In this document: in pieces, positions 26,131 to 35,366 of the stretch | How positions within the stretch are numbered: position 1 is the stretch's first letter | How the letters are laid out: every line of letters begins with the position of its first letter | NCBI GenBank assembly: GCA_963810525.1 | Contig: CAWENB010000002.1 | Coordinates: forward strand, 186,001 to 250,000 | Source of the DNA: JAICLK01 sp963810525 | Lineage (GTDB): Bacteria > Patescibacteriota > Saccharimonadia > Saccharimonadales > UBA4665 | Length of the DNA: 64,000 nucleotides | Reading direction: 5' to 3' | Notes under the pieces: generated by a model | The model's input: only the letters and a program-made list of their open reading frames with translations | Told to the model about the DNA's origin: nothing | Databases searched by the model: none | Translations under genes and position numbers: made by a program

Positions 26131-26430
26131 ATGGCAGTTCAAGTTATTTTCGAGCAACCTATTTTCTGGAAACCAGTTAACGCAATCGGCGTTGCAGCGT
26201 CGGTTCATGGCGAGGTTGATGGCAATCCAATAACTGCCAACCTGTATTGGACGAGCATGCTGTTAGCAACCCGCCCCGAAGGGAGTGACGCCGAAGCGCT
26301 TCAACGCGAGGCACGGGGTTTTCTGGCTGCATATCATCCAAAGTCAACCAAAGAACCGGTGCAACACTTTGTTTTCACCGGTGATGAGTTCCGGAAAATT
26401 GTTGATCCGAAATGGGTACCAGGCCAATAG
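26131..26430 (+). CDS. Hypothetical protein, 99 aa
   Basis: A small soluble protein of unknown family, MAVQVIFEQPIFWKPVNAIG at the start, with no membrane segment or cysteine. It has a strong AAGGAG ribosome binding site 7 nt before the ATG and its own promoter with a long leader. The sequence alternates short beta-like segments (HFVFTGDEFRKIV near the end). A second small ORF follows after 3 bp, so the two are likely cotranscribed. It is the first gene after the tRNA-Leu. Confidence 0.55.
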   Translation: MAVQVIFEQPIFWKPVNAIGVAASVHGEVDGNPITANLYWTSMLLATRPEGSDAEALQREARGFLAAYHPKSTKEPVQHFVFTGDEFRKIVDPKWVPGQ

Positions 26431-26433
26431 AAG

Positions 26434-26646
26434 ATGATGAAACGGCTCGATACCTCAAAGTTATCTATGCCACATCAAGCAGAGTGGCCTGCTAATCCTA
26501 CGGACTCTGCGAAAGCCACGTTGTTTACCAGACGTGCACCGCCACACAAGATAGTAGCCATGATCGACGACCATAAAGCACAACCGCCGAGCATTGAGCA
26601 GTTGGAACGGATTTCCGGCTTAATAACAAAAACTGGTTGCTGCTAG
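26434..26646 (+). CDS. Hypothetical protein, C-terminus replaced by an IS end
   Basis: A 70-residue ORF with MKRLDTSKLSMPHQAEWPAN at its start. Its last codons (KTGCC) lie inside a sequence (from about 26632) that also occurs, with one base difference, at the left edge of the IS fragment at 48982-49003. The natural end of the protein is therefore probably lost through the insertion. Function unknown. Confidence 0.4.
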   Translation: MMKRLDTSKLSMPHQAEWPANPTDSAKATLFTRRAPPHKIVAMIDDHKAQPPSIEQLERISGLITKTGCC

Positions 26647-27700
26647 CGCTTTAAGACGGACAGATTTCTTTGTCATTGTTTTCGTTATTCTTGTAAGTAC
26701 CAACTAAACAAGGAGTAACGAAGATGACTCGAAAGAGCTGTCCATCTTGCTATTGTACCAACGTAAAGAAAAACGGTGTGAGGAACGGTCTACAGCGCTA
26801 CGTCTGTCGTACCTGCCGTCGGTCATGGAGCAGTAAAGGCCGCCCTGGCCGTAAGCGAGCTACCCTATGGCACCAGTATGCCTTTGACGGTCGTACCGTG
26901 AACAGCTTGGCTAAAGAATACCGGAAAAGTACCGGTTGCATCCGCGCTCAACTCAATGGCTACAGCCCGCCACGCATCATCCAGAAACCGCGTACCGTAG
27001 CCGTCATAATGGATGTTATCTACTTTGGGGACTGGGGCCTCCTGGTTGTTATTGACCCATATGCAGTGGCGACGCTTGGTGAGAATACGGTGCTGTATTA
27101 CGCCACGGTAGACGGGACAGAACGCACCGTAGATTATGAGGTTGCAACAGATACGATTGAAGCAATGGGCTACAGTATCCTGGCGGTCACCATTGACGGC
27201 AGACGAGGCGTACGGACTATGCTGGAGGGCAAAGGCATACCGGTCCAGCATTGCCAGTTTCACCAGCTTATGACCATCACTCAATGTCTGACCAAGAAGC
27301 CACGACTGACGCAAAATATTGAGTTACGAGCGCTTGCCTTAACGCTCGCTCGGACAGACGAACTAACGTTTGAGGATGCACTCGCTGGTTGGTACAAGAA
27401 ACATGGGGCATGGCTCAAGGAGCGTGATCCGGTCACCAAAAGATATGCCCATGAGCGTACCAGAAGAGCTTATTTTTCCTTGTGTCGCAACCTACCATAT
27501 CTGTTCACCTACCAAGCCGATTACATACAGGAAAGTGGCATACGAGTAGCCAACACAACGAGCCCATTAGACGGAAGATTCGGCGTCTGGAAAGACAAGC
27601 TCATACCCCACCGTGGAGCCTCAAAACAACGAATAATTACGATCCTCTGGAGTTTCTTCTCTAGAAAAACAGATTAGAGTAGACACCAGAATTTGGTGTT
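26632..27700 (+). mobile_element. IS256/IS1249-type insertion sequence (right end not determined)
   Basis: The left border at about 26632 is suggested by a 21-nt sequence shared with the partial copy at 48982-49003. The transposase occupies 26724-27677. I could not find convincing terminal inverted repeats or a target duplication, so the right border is approximate. A palindromic ACACCA/TGGTGT lies just after the gene at about 27690-27706. Confidence 0.6.
26724..27677 (+). CDS. Transposase, IS256/IS1249-like, with N-terminal zinc ribbon
   Basis: The N-terminus MTRKSCPSCYCTNVKKNGVR and YVCRTCRRSW form a CxxC...CxxC zinc ribbon, as in IS1249-type enzymes. A helix-turn-helix follows (LAKEYRKSTGCIRAQLNGYS). 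The catalytic core shows VAVIMDVIYFGDWGLLVV (first Asp), ILAVTIDGRRGV (second Asp) and the MULE/IS256-type segment VQHCQFHQLMTITQCL. The C-terminal Glu position falls in a region reading TTSPLDGRFGVWKDKL, where Glu would be expected, so the third acidic residue is not certain. The length of 317 is short for IS256 but in range for IS1249-like. An AAGGAG site precedes the ATG. A 502-bp piece of this gene recurs identically inside the GH81 gene. Confidence 0.8.
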   Translation: MTRKSCPSCYCTNVKKNGVRNGLQRYVCRTCRRSWSSKGRPGRKRATLWHQYAFDGRTVNSLAKEYRKSTGCIRAQLNGYSPPRIIQKPRTVAVIMDVIYFGDWGLLVVIDPYAVATLGENTVLYYATVDGTERTVDYEVATDTIEAMGYSILAVTIDGRRGVRTMLEGKGIPVQHCQFHQLMTITQCLTKKPRLTQNIELRALALTLARTDELTFEDALAGWYKKHGAWLKERDPVTKRYAHERTRRAYFSLCRNLPYLFTYQADYIQESGIRVANTTSPLDGRFGVWKDKLIPHRGASKQRIITILWSFFSRKTD

Positions 27701-27823
27701 AAGCCGGATTTCCCGAGTACTTGGTGTCAAAGCACCGGATATCGTGCCGTTCTAGGCTTCGGGCCTGTCGACACCTACCATTACTTTCACTAGTGCATAT
27801 TGTTGATGGTGAAGAATTGTTTT

Positions 27824-30073
27824 TTATGTATCAGCATTAAGCTTTGACACTAGGTCGCCAGCATTTTTTTTGAAGTAATTGTTGAGGTACTCCTGTAGGT
27901 CTATATGCCGAAAGACATATACTACCCCTTCTTGTCTTAATATGGATCGTTCATGTGCAGTATCAAGTATTTTCATGATGTGTAATCGGGGATGCCTGAA
28001 TCTCGTACCAAAGATCAGCTGAAGTTCAGTTGCGCGAAGTAGCCACTTCTCATACATTGATTGCCAAATAACAAACATAGCTAAGAATGTCCCTAATATA
28101 TAGAAGATATCTACGATGTTAATCCGGAAATGCAATAAGCTTAATGCAATAATAATTCCAAAAGTAAATCCACCTACAAAGTAGGGCACAATACCCTTCG
28201 CTCTAAATAATAGATAACTCCTGTAATATAGCGCCCTCGGGCTCACACCGTCAAAGTAAGGAGCAGACCTAGACAACGGTTTGCTTAACAAGACCATAAG
28301 TACCATATTAGGCCAGATGTAAAGCACAGGCAGATTGCCCAGAAGTAGATTGTTATTAGAAGAAAAGTAAGGTTGGCCGAGTAACTTGACCAGGAGATGG
28401 TACCAATTCCATTTAATTGACAATAAATTTATAAGAAAATTATGATCATGATCCGCAAAGAACAATGCTATTAAGCTAACATAATCATACAGAACTAGCC
28501 CGATAAAATAACATAGTACCCCGATTGCGATCGAAGTGATTGTTTTTTTTAACATAGTTTGTTTATGGTCTTTATCCTGCCAATTTGGTTGATTGTAATA
28601 CCTTCTGAAAATGATTGATAAAAATGCCACGACCATACAACTTGCTGCGATTTCTGCTGCGATAACGATTACGGATAAGAATTGTGCCAATGATGTTGAA
28701 GCGTAAAAATACCCCGATGTAATGCCATTTAATACCCCGAATACTGCTGCCCAGCCAATCATTACACTTCCACAAAGTATCAGGCTTGTCATACGCGGGT
28801 CGCCCAAAAGCGCAAAACTAACCCAGTCAATTTCACTATCTCCACCTTGCCAAAATGCTATCAAGCCAAGCCACCACAACGTGAAGTCCCGTTCTTTTTT
28901 ATTAGGATATGATACCTCGAAAAGCTTACCTAAGAGGTGCGTCTTAAGGTTTTTTTCGCTCTTAGATAGTTCGCCGTGTATAAGGATTTCTGGGTCCTGA
29001 TCACTAAATCCAACACGGGCAAGCCACAACATGAGTGGTGTGCGTAACACTAAATTCAGTGCTTCATTGGGATGACTTTTAATGTGATCGATAACTTTCT
29101 GCCAATGCTTTCGCTGGTCAGGTTGTTGATCGTGTAACAAATACGATCGTATATCTGCAAGTTGCACAGGCTGAAGCTCTAGCACGGCGGCACCACGCAA
29201 GTGACCTTTTTTATGCGCATCCTCGTATTGCTCTCGACGGCTCGAAAGTACTATATGAGCTTGTACTTGTTGATCAACTTCCTTTATGGCTTTAACCGCA
29301 TCCAACTGGTGCATCTCGTCTAATCCATCTAGAAAAAGTGTAATTCGACCTGAACGTAAAAGTTCTTCCGCTGCCTCAAATGCATCTCCCTTAAACCGGC
29401 GAGGAAGCATACGTTTTATAATTCTCGTAACATAGTCTTTGAGTGACTCTGCGGCTGGATCCCAATGCGCAAGCTGTACCCATATCGGGACAGACTGTCC
29501 TTTTATACGACGAGATAAAAGTTCTTCCATAAGTATGAGCATGGTTTGCGTTTTGCCTGCACCTGCTTCCCCAATTATTACGATACGATTACAGTCTTCG
29601 TATAAATCATCATATAGCTTTACTATCAATCCAGATCTCGGTAATATCTTTTTTTCGAGTGCTTCGCCTGATGCATTGTTTTTCATTAATTCAACAATGT
29701 CTGATCTTTGAGCTGCAATATCTTTTGAACCCCAGAGCCATTTAACAGAAATGGGCATAAGTGGCTCTGCGGAAGACCTCGAGCCCAATGGATTCTCAAA
29801 CTCCTTCTGCACTTTGTCGACAATCACCTCCAGTAAATGATCGAACTGATCTGTATCAAGATCGTTATGTTTGGACCTGAGCCAAATCTTGTATAAGACA
29901 TCTCCTAAAGCAGGTAAGACACCTATTACAGTGAAAAATTCAACGTATTTTATTGTGCCCTTTTCGTGGCGCCATATATCAGCTAAAGCAAAGATGGAAA
30001 AAGCAGCAAACGTAATAATAATGACTACCAACCCAAAACTAGTAACATTTTTGCGTCGCATGCTAGAGGACAT
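27824..30073 (-). CDS. NACHT-domain NTPase with membrane segments
   Basis: The 749-residue protein starts with a membrane helix (residues ~13-32) and a possible second (~45-62). A linker leads to a STAND-class NTPase of NACHT type: Walker A GEAGAGKTQ at 168-176, Walker B ITLFLDGLDEM at 244-254 with the extra acidic residues typical of NACHT, and sensor-like HIVLSSRREQYED. A winged-helix-like region follows. The C-terminal half (about 405-680) has about eight hydrophobic helices. NACHT proteins in bacteria often act in phage defence or programmed death, with the C-terminus sensing and the N-terminus acting. Here membrane helices occur in both places. The role is inferred. It is AT-rich, stands alone next to an IS, and no known defence partner is adjacent. 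Confidence 0.8.
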   Translation of the reverse strand: MSSSMRRKNVTSFGLVVIIITFAAFSIFALADIWRHEKGTIKYVEFFTVIGVLPALGDVLYKIWLRSKHNDLDTDQFDHLLEVIVDKVQKEFENPLGSRSSAEPLMPISVKWLWGSKDIAAQRSDIVELMKNNASGEALEKKILPRSGLIVKLYDDLYEDCNRIVIIGEAGAGKTQTMLILMEELLSRRIKGQSVPIWVQLAHWDPAAESLKDYVTRIIKRMLPRRFKGDAFEAAEELLRSGRITLFLDGLDEMHQLDAVKAIKEVDQQVQAHIVLSSRREQYEDAHKKGHLRGAAVLELQPVQLADIRSYLLHDQQPDQRKHWQKVIDHIKSHPNEALNLVLRTPLMLWLARVGFSDQDPEILIHGELSKSEKNLKTHLLGKLFEVSYPNKKERDFTLWWLGLIAFWQGGDSEIDWVSFALLGDPRMTSLILCGSVMIGWAAVFGVLNGITSGYFYASTSLAQFLSVIVIAAEIAASCMVVAFLSIIFRRYYNQPNWQDKDHKQTMLKKTITSIAIGVLCYFIGLVLYDYVSLIALFFADHDHNFLINLLSIKWNWYHLLVKLLGQPYFSSNNNLLLGNLPVLYIWPNMVLMVLLSKPLSRSAPYFDGVSPRALYYRSYLLFRAKGIVPYFVGGFTFGIIIALSLLHFRINIVDIFYILGTFLAMFVIWQSMYEKWLLRATELQLIFGTRFRHPRLHIMKILDTAHERSILRQEGVVYVFRHIDLQEYLNNYFKKNAGDLVSKLNADT

Positions 30074-30487
30074 CCAGGCTATTATTTAATGGTTGGTATT
30101 AATTCTAGAAGTATATCAGCTACGCAGCTTTTAACTAACGGCCCAAAATCATACATGTCGCCACATTCATTGAACTAATTTTCGACGCAATCTATTTCAT
30201 CCGCTAACCAACCCAAGAAACCTGAACATATGCCAGGTAAATAGTGCCGCCTCTATCCGTCGCGTATTGTCATAGCTATTGTTCCGTGAAAGCACATTGA
30301 GCGTAAGGCAGGAAAGAAAGGACAGCTCAACCTTTTTATGCGTCCAAAAAGGACCCCCAATTTGTTATTATGCACCTGCGATGTATTCATATGCATTTAC
30401 GCAATAAATATCGTATTATGAATACTGATAGAATGCAGAGTTGTTGCTGAGTCAGAGTTTGCTAAGCTGAGCCACGAGGCCGGTTCA
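30074..30487. other. Intergenic region between NACHT gene and propeller-cutinase gene
   Basis: This stretch separates two divergent genes and should hold both promoters. I see an AATAAT 7 nt before the NACHT ATG on the minus strand. On the plus strand TTGTTATTATGCAC near 30362 may include a -10. There is no gene-like ORF. Confidence 0.35.
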
Positions 30488-32722
30488 ATGAAAAGCATAC
30501 ACAAATACACCATTAACCCGCACCAGCTTATTCTAGTGACTCCTGCTAAGTTAATCATTTTGCTGCTATTGCTATGCGGCAATAGTAGTATCACATTGTT
30601 CACCCCTATGCTTGCTAGAGCGGCAAGTACTAACAGCCCCACTTTTACCCAATTTCCTATACCGAATATAGGTGCGGTAGGTGACATTACCAAGGGCTCT
30701 GATGGTAATCTGTGGTTTATAGAAGGTTCAGAGTCAAATGGTGTGCCAAGCTATATTATCAGAGTTACGCCAAGCGGTACTATGACCGAATATACCGTGC
30801 CTACGCCGACAGGTGCTAACTTTGTTTTTCCAACAAATATTACCAGCGGCCCTGATGGAGATCTGTGGTTTGATATGCGTGTACCGAACGCCAACGGGAG
30901 CACAGCCTATGATATTGCAAGCGTGACTACGAGTGGAACATTTACTGAGTACCCTATGCCATCAGGCTGGGGAATGCCTGGTGATATCACCAGCGGTTCA
31001 GATGGCAACCTGTGGTTCGTTATGAATAACTGCGCCACAGCGAGTCTCGGCGGCAGCAATATTGGACGTATGACCCCGAACGGAGTTTTTACTGAGTACC
31101 CTATGCCAGCAACTAGTTGCCCGTCAAGCATAACCAGCGGCTCAGATGGCAACCTGTGGTTTACAGATTCGTCACCTGGAGCAATCGGACGTATAACACC
31201 AAGCGGTTCTATAACTGAATTCCCATTACCTGGGACCAGCCCCGGAGCTAGTGACATTATTACAGGGTCTGGCGGGGACCTGTGGTTCTTTGCTAGCAGC
31301 GAAGAAACTACCGGGGTGTATAACTCGAGTATCGGACGTATAACACCAAGCGGTTCTATAACTGAATTCCCATTACCTAGTGGGGAGAGCTCTTATACTG
31401 GCCCTTATAGCATTGCTGCGGGCTCCGATGGTAATATCTGGTTTACCTACCTCTTAACGAATACGAGTGAAAGTTCAGTGTTTGAGCTTTACAGTATTAC
31501 TCCGGATGGAACGTTAACCGAATATCCTTTCCCGACATCATCAATTGCTGGCTTTTCTCTCTATGCTCCCACACTCTATATGACAAGCGGTTCCGACGGT
31601 AATCTGTGGCTAACAGCTTCAAATATTGGGGCAGGTGAACTGACTAATCAATCTGTAGTACGGATAAATATTCCCAGCTCGACCCAGACACCAGCACCGC
31701 CGCCACCTCAGCAGACACCGCCCAATCCGCCAGCCCAGAACCCTGCCTGCAAAGACATATTGTTCGTCGGTGCTAGAGGATCAGGTGAGGCCGGCCCGGG
31801 CAAGCCAGGCTGGGTGCCGACATCCGCTAATCCCCTGGGTTTCGGAAGCACGGTCTTAAGTGCTTACAACCAGTTAAAAGCGAAAATAGGATCAAAATAT
31901 ACTATTGAACCAATATCGGCAGATTATCCCGCCAATAGCGTCTTTTCGCTCCCGCTGGCAGCTGATAAGTATTTCGGCGGTTTATCTCAAGGCGAGAACG
32001 TCGTCATAAACTATCTCATTAACCGGACCGCGACATGTCCCAATGAACAGATTGTACTAGCGGGCTATTCTCAAGGTGCCATGGTGATGCACGATGTACT
32101 CCATGAACTTGAAAATACCAATTCCGGCAATGAAGTGCTGGCTAGGCTTGATGCGGCTATCCTGATTGGTGACGGGGACCGCGTCCCTCACGATAATGTA
32201 CAGTACTTCGGATCTATGCATCAAGGGCACGAAGGAATTGGTCTTGCGTGGACTTCACAGTCGGGAGCAACCACAACCAAGTTTCCAGAAACGCTAGCAG
32301 GCCGAGTATACGAAGTATGCAACCGAGGCGATCCGGTATGTGATGAGCCGGCCGCGACAATAACCACTTATGTCCATTTCCAGTATCCCGGCAGCGCGGC
32401 GTTATCCGAAGCTACCGATTCGGCTGCCGACAGCGTGTTGAGTACGCCGGTTCCTACCCCAAGAGTTGTGAATCTCAAACTAAACGCCGGCAAGCCATTC
32501 TCACATCAACTTACAGCTAAAATTGGCACTGATTACACGTTAGAATGGTCTTTGATGCCACCAGGTGTAATGCCTAAAGGTTTGAAACTGAGTTCAAGAG
32601 GATTGATTACTGGAACACCTGTTAATACACCGACCGGACAGACACAAATCAGGGTACGTTCTCAAATCTTAGGTATATCTGGAAACTGGGTGCCTGTAAC
32701 GCTTGATTGGAATGCAAATTAG
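30488..32722 (+). CDS. Secreted fusion: virginiamycin-B-lyase-like propeller, cutinase/esterase, Ig-like domain
   Basis: A signal or anchor segment (residues ~16-40) is followed by a beta-propeller of repeats of the form ITSGSDGNLWF...IGRITPSGSITEFPLP, at least seven between residues ~50 and ~395. This is the Vgb/streptogramin-lyase type of repeat. A Pro-rich linker (QTPAPPPPQQTPPNPPAQNP) leads to a cutinase-family alpha/beta hydrolase: CKDILFVGARGSGEAG, then the nucleophile elbow VLAGYSQGAMVMHDVL with Ser, and the region CNRGDPVCDEPAATITTYVHF holding the likely Asp and His, where two Cys could bridge. The last ~90 residues resemble a putative-Ig/cadherin-like domain (GLKLSSRGLITGTP). A surface esterase or cutinase acting on lipids or polyesters is the likely role; the propeller may bind a target. 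A GAGG site lies 8 nt before the ATG. Confidence 0.85.
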   Translation: MKSIHKYTINPHQLILVTPAKLIILLLLLCGNSSITLFTPMLARAASTNSPTFTQFPIPNIGAVGDITKGSDGNLWFIEGSESNGVPSYIIRVTPSGTMTEYTVPTPTGANFVFPTNITSGPDGDLWFDMRVPNANGSTAYDIASVTTSGTFTEYPMPSGWGMPGDITSGSDGNLWFVMNNCATASLGGSNIGRMTPNGVFTEYPMPATSCPSSITSGSDGNLWFTDSSPGAIGRITPSGSITEFPLPGTSPGASDIITGSGGDLWFFASSEETTGVYNSSIGRITPSGSITEFPLPSGESSYTGPYSIAAGSDGNIWFTYLLTNTSESSVFELYSITPDGTLTEYPFPTSSIAGFSLYAPTLYMTSGSDGNLWLTASNIGAGELTNQSVVRINIPSSTQTPAPPPPQQTPPNPPAQNPACKDILFVGARGSGEAGPGKPGWVPTSANPLGFGSTVLSAYNQLKAKIGSKYTIEPISADYPANSVFSLPLAADKYFGGLSQGENVVINYLINRTATCPNEQIVLAGYSQGAMVMHDVLHELENTNSGNEVLARLDAAILIGDGDRVPHDNVQYFGSMHQGHEGIGLAWTSQSGATTTKFPETLAGRVYEVCNRGDPVCDEPAATITTYVHFQYPGSAALSEATDSAADSVLSTPVPTPRVVNLKLNAGKPFSHQLTAKIGTDYTLEWSLMPPGVMPKGLKLSSRGLITGTPVNTPTGQTQIRVRSQILGISGNWVPVTLDWNAN

Positions 32723-33047
32723 CGTACGTGACGTACATGGGCCATTGTGCGACGCGGTGTACTTACAACATTCATCATGCATCGCGAGTTCCCTGTTAGG
32801 GCCGACGATGTTACGGGCTTTGCTATATAATTTGGGGCAGAAAGCGAGCTATGTTTCAGGCCCATGTGGACTTGGCCTACATTTGTTTTTGGTTCACTTG
32901 ACATATTGTCAGGCAATCGCGGAATGTGGGCAAGTGTGAGTGTGGTGTTCATAGCAAGCCGCTTGAGTTGGTACCGGTAATCGGCGGTCTAGTCGAACGG
33001 TTCAATTATGCCACGAACGAATGGGGCTCTTAGACAGTGTATATGCT

Positions 33048-33141
33048 CCGGGGCTAAGTTCCCGCACAGCCGCCGGTATCAGGTGGACACTGGCATCGTT
33101 TCGGGGCGAAAGTCCCAGACCTTCCCTGGAAATCGAAGGTC
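33048..33141 (+). other. Cluster of stem-loops in a 550-bp gene-free region (possible structured RNA)
   Basis: Between 32723 and 33276 no convincing gene is present. Within it several stems follow each other: CGGG/CCCG (about 33049-33064), CCGGT/ACTGG (about 33073-33092), GGG/CCC around GCGAAAGT (about 33103-33116), and a perfect 7-bp GACCTTC/GAAGGTC (33118-33124 with 33135-33141). The density of nested stems is higher than in nearby intergenic DNA. I do not match it to RNase P, tmRNA, SRP or a known riboswitch. Confidence 0.3.
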
Positions 33142-33276
33142 GAGAGTGATCTTCATACTATAGCTCGCGTATCAATCGCGACGCGCCTCCGCGCAACATA
33201 ATCACCGGCCACCGTCTCTCTCGATGCATCAGGACGCGGTACGCTTTACTGGGTGAGAATGTTGACGGCGTCAATT

Positions 33277-33702
33277 CTAAACATTGGCAGCGGTGTCGTC
33301 GGGTATTAGCGGGATTTCTGCCGGAATGCGAAGTGTAAAGTCTCTCGAGCACTGTTGGCTGCTATCTGACCAAGTTATGGCTGTGGTGGCTTCCGTAATG
33401 AACACCTCCGCCTTTTCAGGCAATGCCCACCGGCCCGGACCGACGCGGTAAGGCGAGGAAGTGTCCGGTTCCTGAACCCACGATTCTTCCATGCACAGCA
33501 TGGGCACCGCATCCCTTCCGTGCAGCTCAACACCGGTGATTGTTCCGCTTTGCGTGCGATCAATTTCATCATCAGTGCCAACCCACCACGTCATCTCCAA
33601 GCATGCGGACCTACCGGCGTGGCCTGCGAGCTTAATCATAAGTTCATCCCTTGCCAGTATATCCATACGCGGTTTAACGGCTTCCATCACAGTTTTTGAC
33701 AT
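33277..33702 (-). CDS. Hypothetical protein, 141 aa
   Basis: Not recognised. The start MSKTVMEAVKPRMDILARDE was chosen because an AGGAGA ribosome binding site lies 5-8 nt before it; an upstream in-frame start at 33792 has none. The protein is soluble and acidic, with several Trp (EMTWWVGTDDE, EESWVQEP, GPGRWALPEK), and ends IPLIPDDTAANV. The gene is isolated, with gene-free stretches of about 550 and 350 bp on its two sides. Confidence 0.5.
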   Translation of the reverse strand: MSKTVMEAVKPRMDILARDELMIKLAGHAGRSACLEMTWWVGTDDEIDRTQSGTITGVELHGRDAVPMLCMEESWVQEPDTSSPYRVGPGRWALPEKAEVFITEATTAITWSDSSQQCSRDFTLRIPAEIPLIPDDTAANV

Positions 33703-34051
33703 GGTAATCTCCTTATAATTGATAGCGCGCACCGTTGCCGGGGAGCTGACAATAGCTACGGCGCAATGCTCCTGAAAAGGGTGGCGTGCCAATATTTAAT
33801 CTCTGCTGGGTTGCAAAAAACTAAATATAAGCTAGCCCTTCCAATAAGCTTTCGTTGAGCTTAACTTACAAAACCGATTTCCAGGCGATAACGTAAACGG
33901 CGATGTTTCCGAACGAACGTAGCAGTGTCCGGTCACCATACTTATTCAGTCGTCAAGCAATTATATCATTAACCTACACATAATTAAAGAGATGTTCTTG
34001 TCTAACACAAGATGAGCATGAATGCGACATCAGCTGTCGTAGCATGGGGGG
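33703..34051. other. Gene-free stretch
   Basis: AT-rich sequence with no gene-like ORF. It contains the promoter region of the gene at 33277-33702 (TTATAA close to the ribosome binding site, read on the minus strand). A run CCCTTCCAATAAGC near 33835 has no evident function. Confidence 0.3.
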
Positions 34052-34234
34052 ATGACCATATCCATGCACCACGACAAAACATACATCATTGACGAGTTAC
34101 GGAAGCTGCTCGCCACACTCGAAGACCAGACCTTCAAAGCGGAAAACAAGGCCGAAACCTACGAATCAACGCAATGGCCAGCCGCGATGCCGCTAAGTTC
34201 AAGGCTGAAATATGGGGCGGGACCAGGGGCTTGA
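34052..34234 (+). CDS. Possible small protein, 60 aa
   Basis: A short ORF with a G-rich ribosome-binding-like stretch (GGGGGG) directly before the ATG. The N-terminal two thirds (IIDELRKLLATLEDQTFKAE) looks like an amphipathic helix, while the C-terminus is low in information. No family is recognised. It may be a small gene or chance. Confidence 0.3.
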   Translation: MTISMHHDKTYIIDELRKLLATLEDQTFKAENKAETYESTQWPAAMPLSSRLKYGAGPGA

Positions 34235-34284
34235 GAGTCGCTAGGAACCTGCGAACTCTTTCATTTGTCGCTTTTTTATGAGGC

Positions 34285-34290
34285 TACAAT
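34285..34290 (+). promoter_or_regulatory. -10 box of the gene at 34298 (leaderless arrangement)
   Basis: TACAAT at 34285-34290 lies 7 nt before ATG 34298. It makes the ATG at 34298, rather than the TTG at 34265, the likely start. Confidence 0.55.
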
Positions 34291-34297
34291 AAAAGGT

Positions 34298-35053
34298 ATG
34301 AGTGCTTCAGGTGATAACGTGGGCGTCCTAATGGGACATATCCTCGACGAGATAAAGAAGATAAAGACGATCCATGTAGCCAAGATTAACAAATACCACA
34401 ATAAATTGCTTTATATTGCGTTTCATTATATTATATATTGTATAGTGTCTGAATATGCCCTTGATAGAGTCCGAGTAGACCAGGTTACGACCGAGCAGCT
34501 CAACAGATCACGCGCGGTTGTTGCCCGGGTTTGCGAGCTGGATACAAGAACTATTGATGCGACAAGGCTCGCCGAGCGTCTACAAGGATTATCTCGAGCG
34601 ATCTCCGACATTGTTCTTGCCCGCGGAGAAATTGAGGTAACCCATTTTAAAGGGCTTCCAGAGTATGTTCCCGGTGTAACGCCAGAGATATTTGTCAGTA
34701 ATGTGTTGCGACGACACGCCTCGCCCGAGACTCGTACCGGCCGGGGATTCACGGCTGTGCCTGGTGAGGGACTTGCGGGTGCGTCGATGAGCGTCAAAGA
34801 AGTCTTCGTTGATGACGCACTTCACATTTACGAGGCATCTATTCCACCCGATCGAGTAATAGATGCGTTTTTAATGGGGGAGCCAGATCCGGACCTGGCT
34901 TATCTGTGTGTCGCTGCACAAGACTGGCGTATTGCAGGCAAGAATCCTGTTTCGGCAACCCCTTTCTACAGGCCGCACGATTACAGTGCGCCGGGTCAGT
35001 ATCTCAGCATAGTACAAGAGCTGTCCTTGGAATTGCTTGCCGTGTCGGCGTAA
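34298..35053 (+). CDS. Hypothetical protein, 251 aa
   Basis: No family is recognised. The N-terminus (MSASGDNVGVLMGHILDEIKKIKTIHVAKINKYHNK) is helical and basic, followed by a moderately hydrophobic segment with many aromatic residues (LLYIAFHYIIYCIVSEYALD) that may be a single membrane or buried helix. A helical region (ATRLAERLQGLSRAISDIVL) and a C-terminal globular part with PEYVPGVTPEIFVSNVL follow. No catalytic motif is evident. The start is set by the -10 box. Neighbours are unrelated. Confidence 0.5.
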   Translation: MSASGDNVGVLMGHILDEIKKIKTIHVAKINKYHNKLLYIAFHYIIYCIVSEYALDRVRVDQVTTEQLNRSRAVVARVCELDTRTIDATRLAERLQGLSRAISDIVLARGEIEVTHFKGLPEYVPGVTPEIFVSNVLRRHASPETRTGRGFTAVPGEGLAGASMSVKEVFVDDALHIYEASIPPDRVIDAFLMGEPDPDLAYLCVAAQDWRIAGKNPVSATPFYRPHDYSAPGQYLSIVQELSLELLAVSA

Positions 35054-35366
35054 CGCCATCATATGCATTAGCTTGTATAACAACGCAGCATAACCAACCG
35101 GTCAACTACCACGATGCAATTATGCGAACACTACGTTAACGCAAGTCTTATTGAAAACCCACTCACAACCTCAAGGTGTTTTATCAGATTCTCAATAAGC
35201 GCGCCGCACCGAGTGCCTTTCAAGTCTTTTCATACGCTTTATAAAAGCTCTTGTTATCATACAGGCGCGAGGATAGAGGATATAAGGCTAGTTATTTGTT
35301 ATTTATGAGTTATGAGTTTTTACAAGATTGCAAAGATGAATAGTTGACTTGCGGAATCTTCTCCAC
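35054..35366. other. Gene-free stretch between converging genes
   Basis: AT-rich DNA between the hypothetical gene and the convergent methyltransferase. No clear terminator hairpin with a T-run and no ORF that I would call. Confidence 0.3.
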
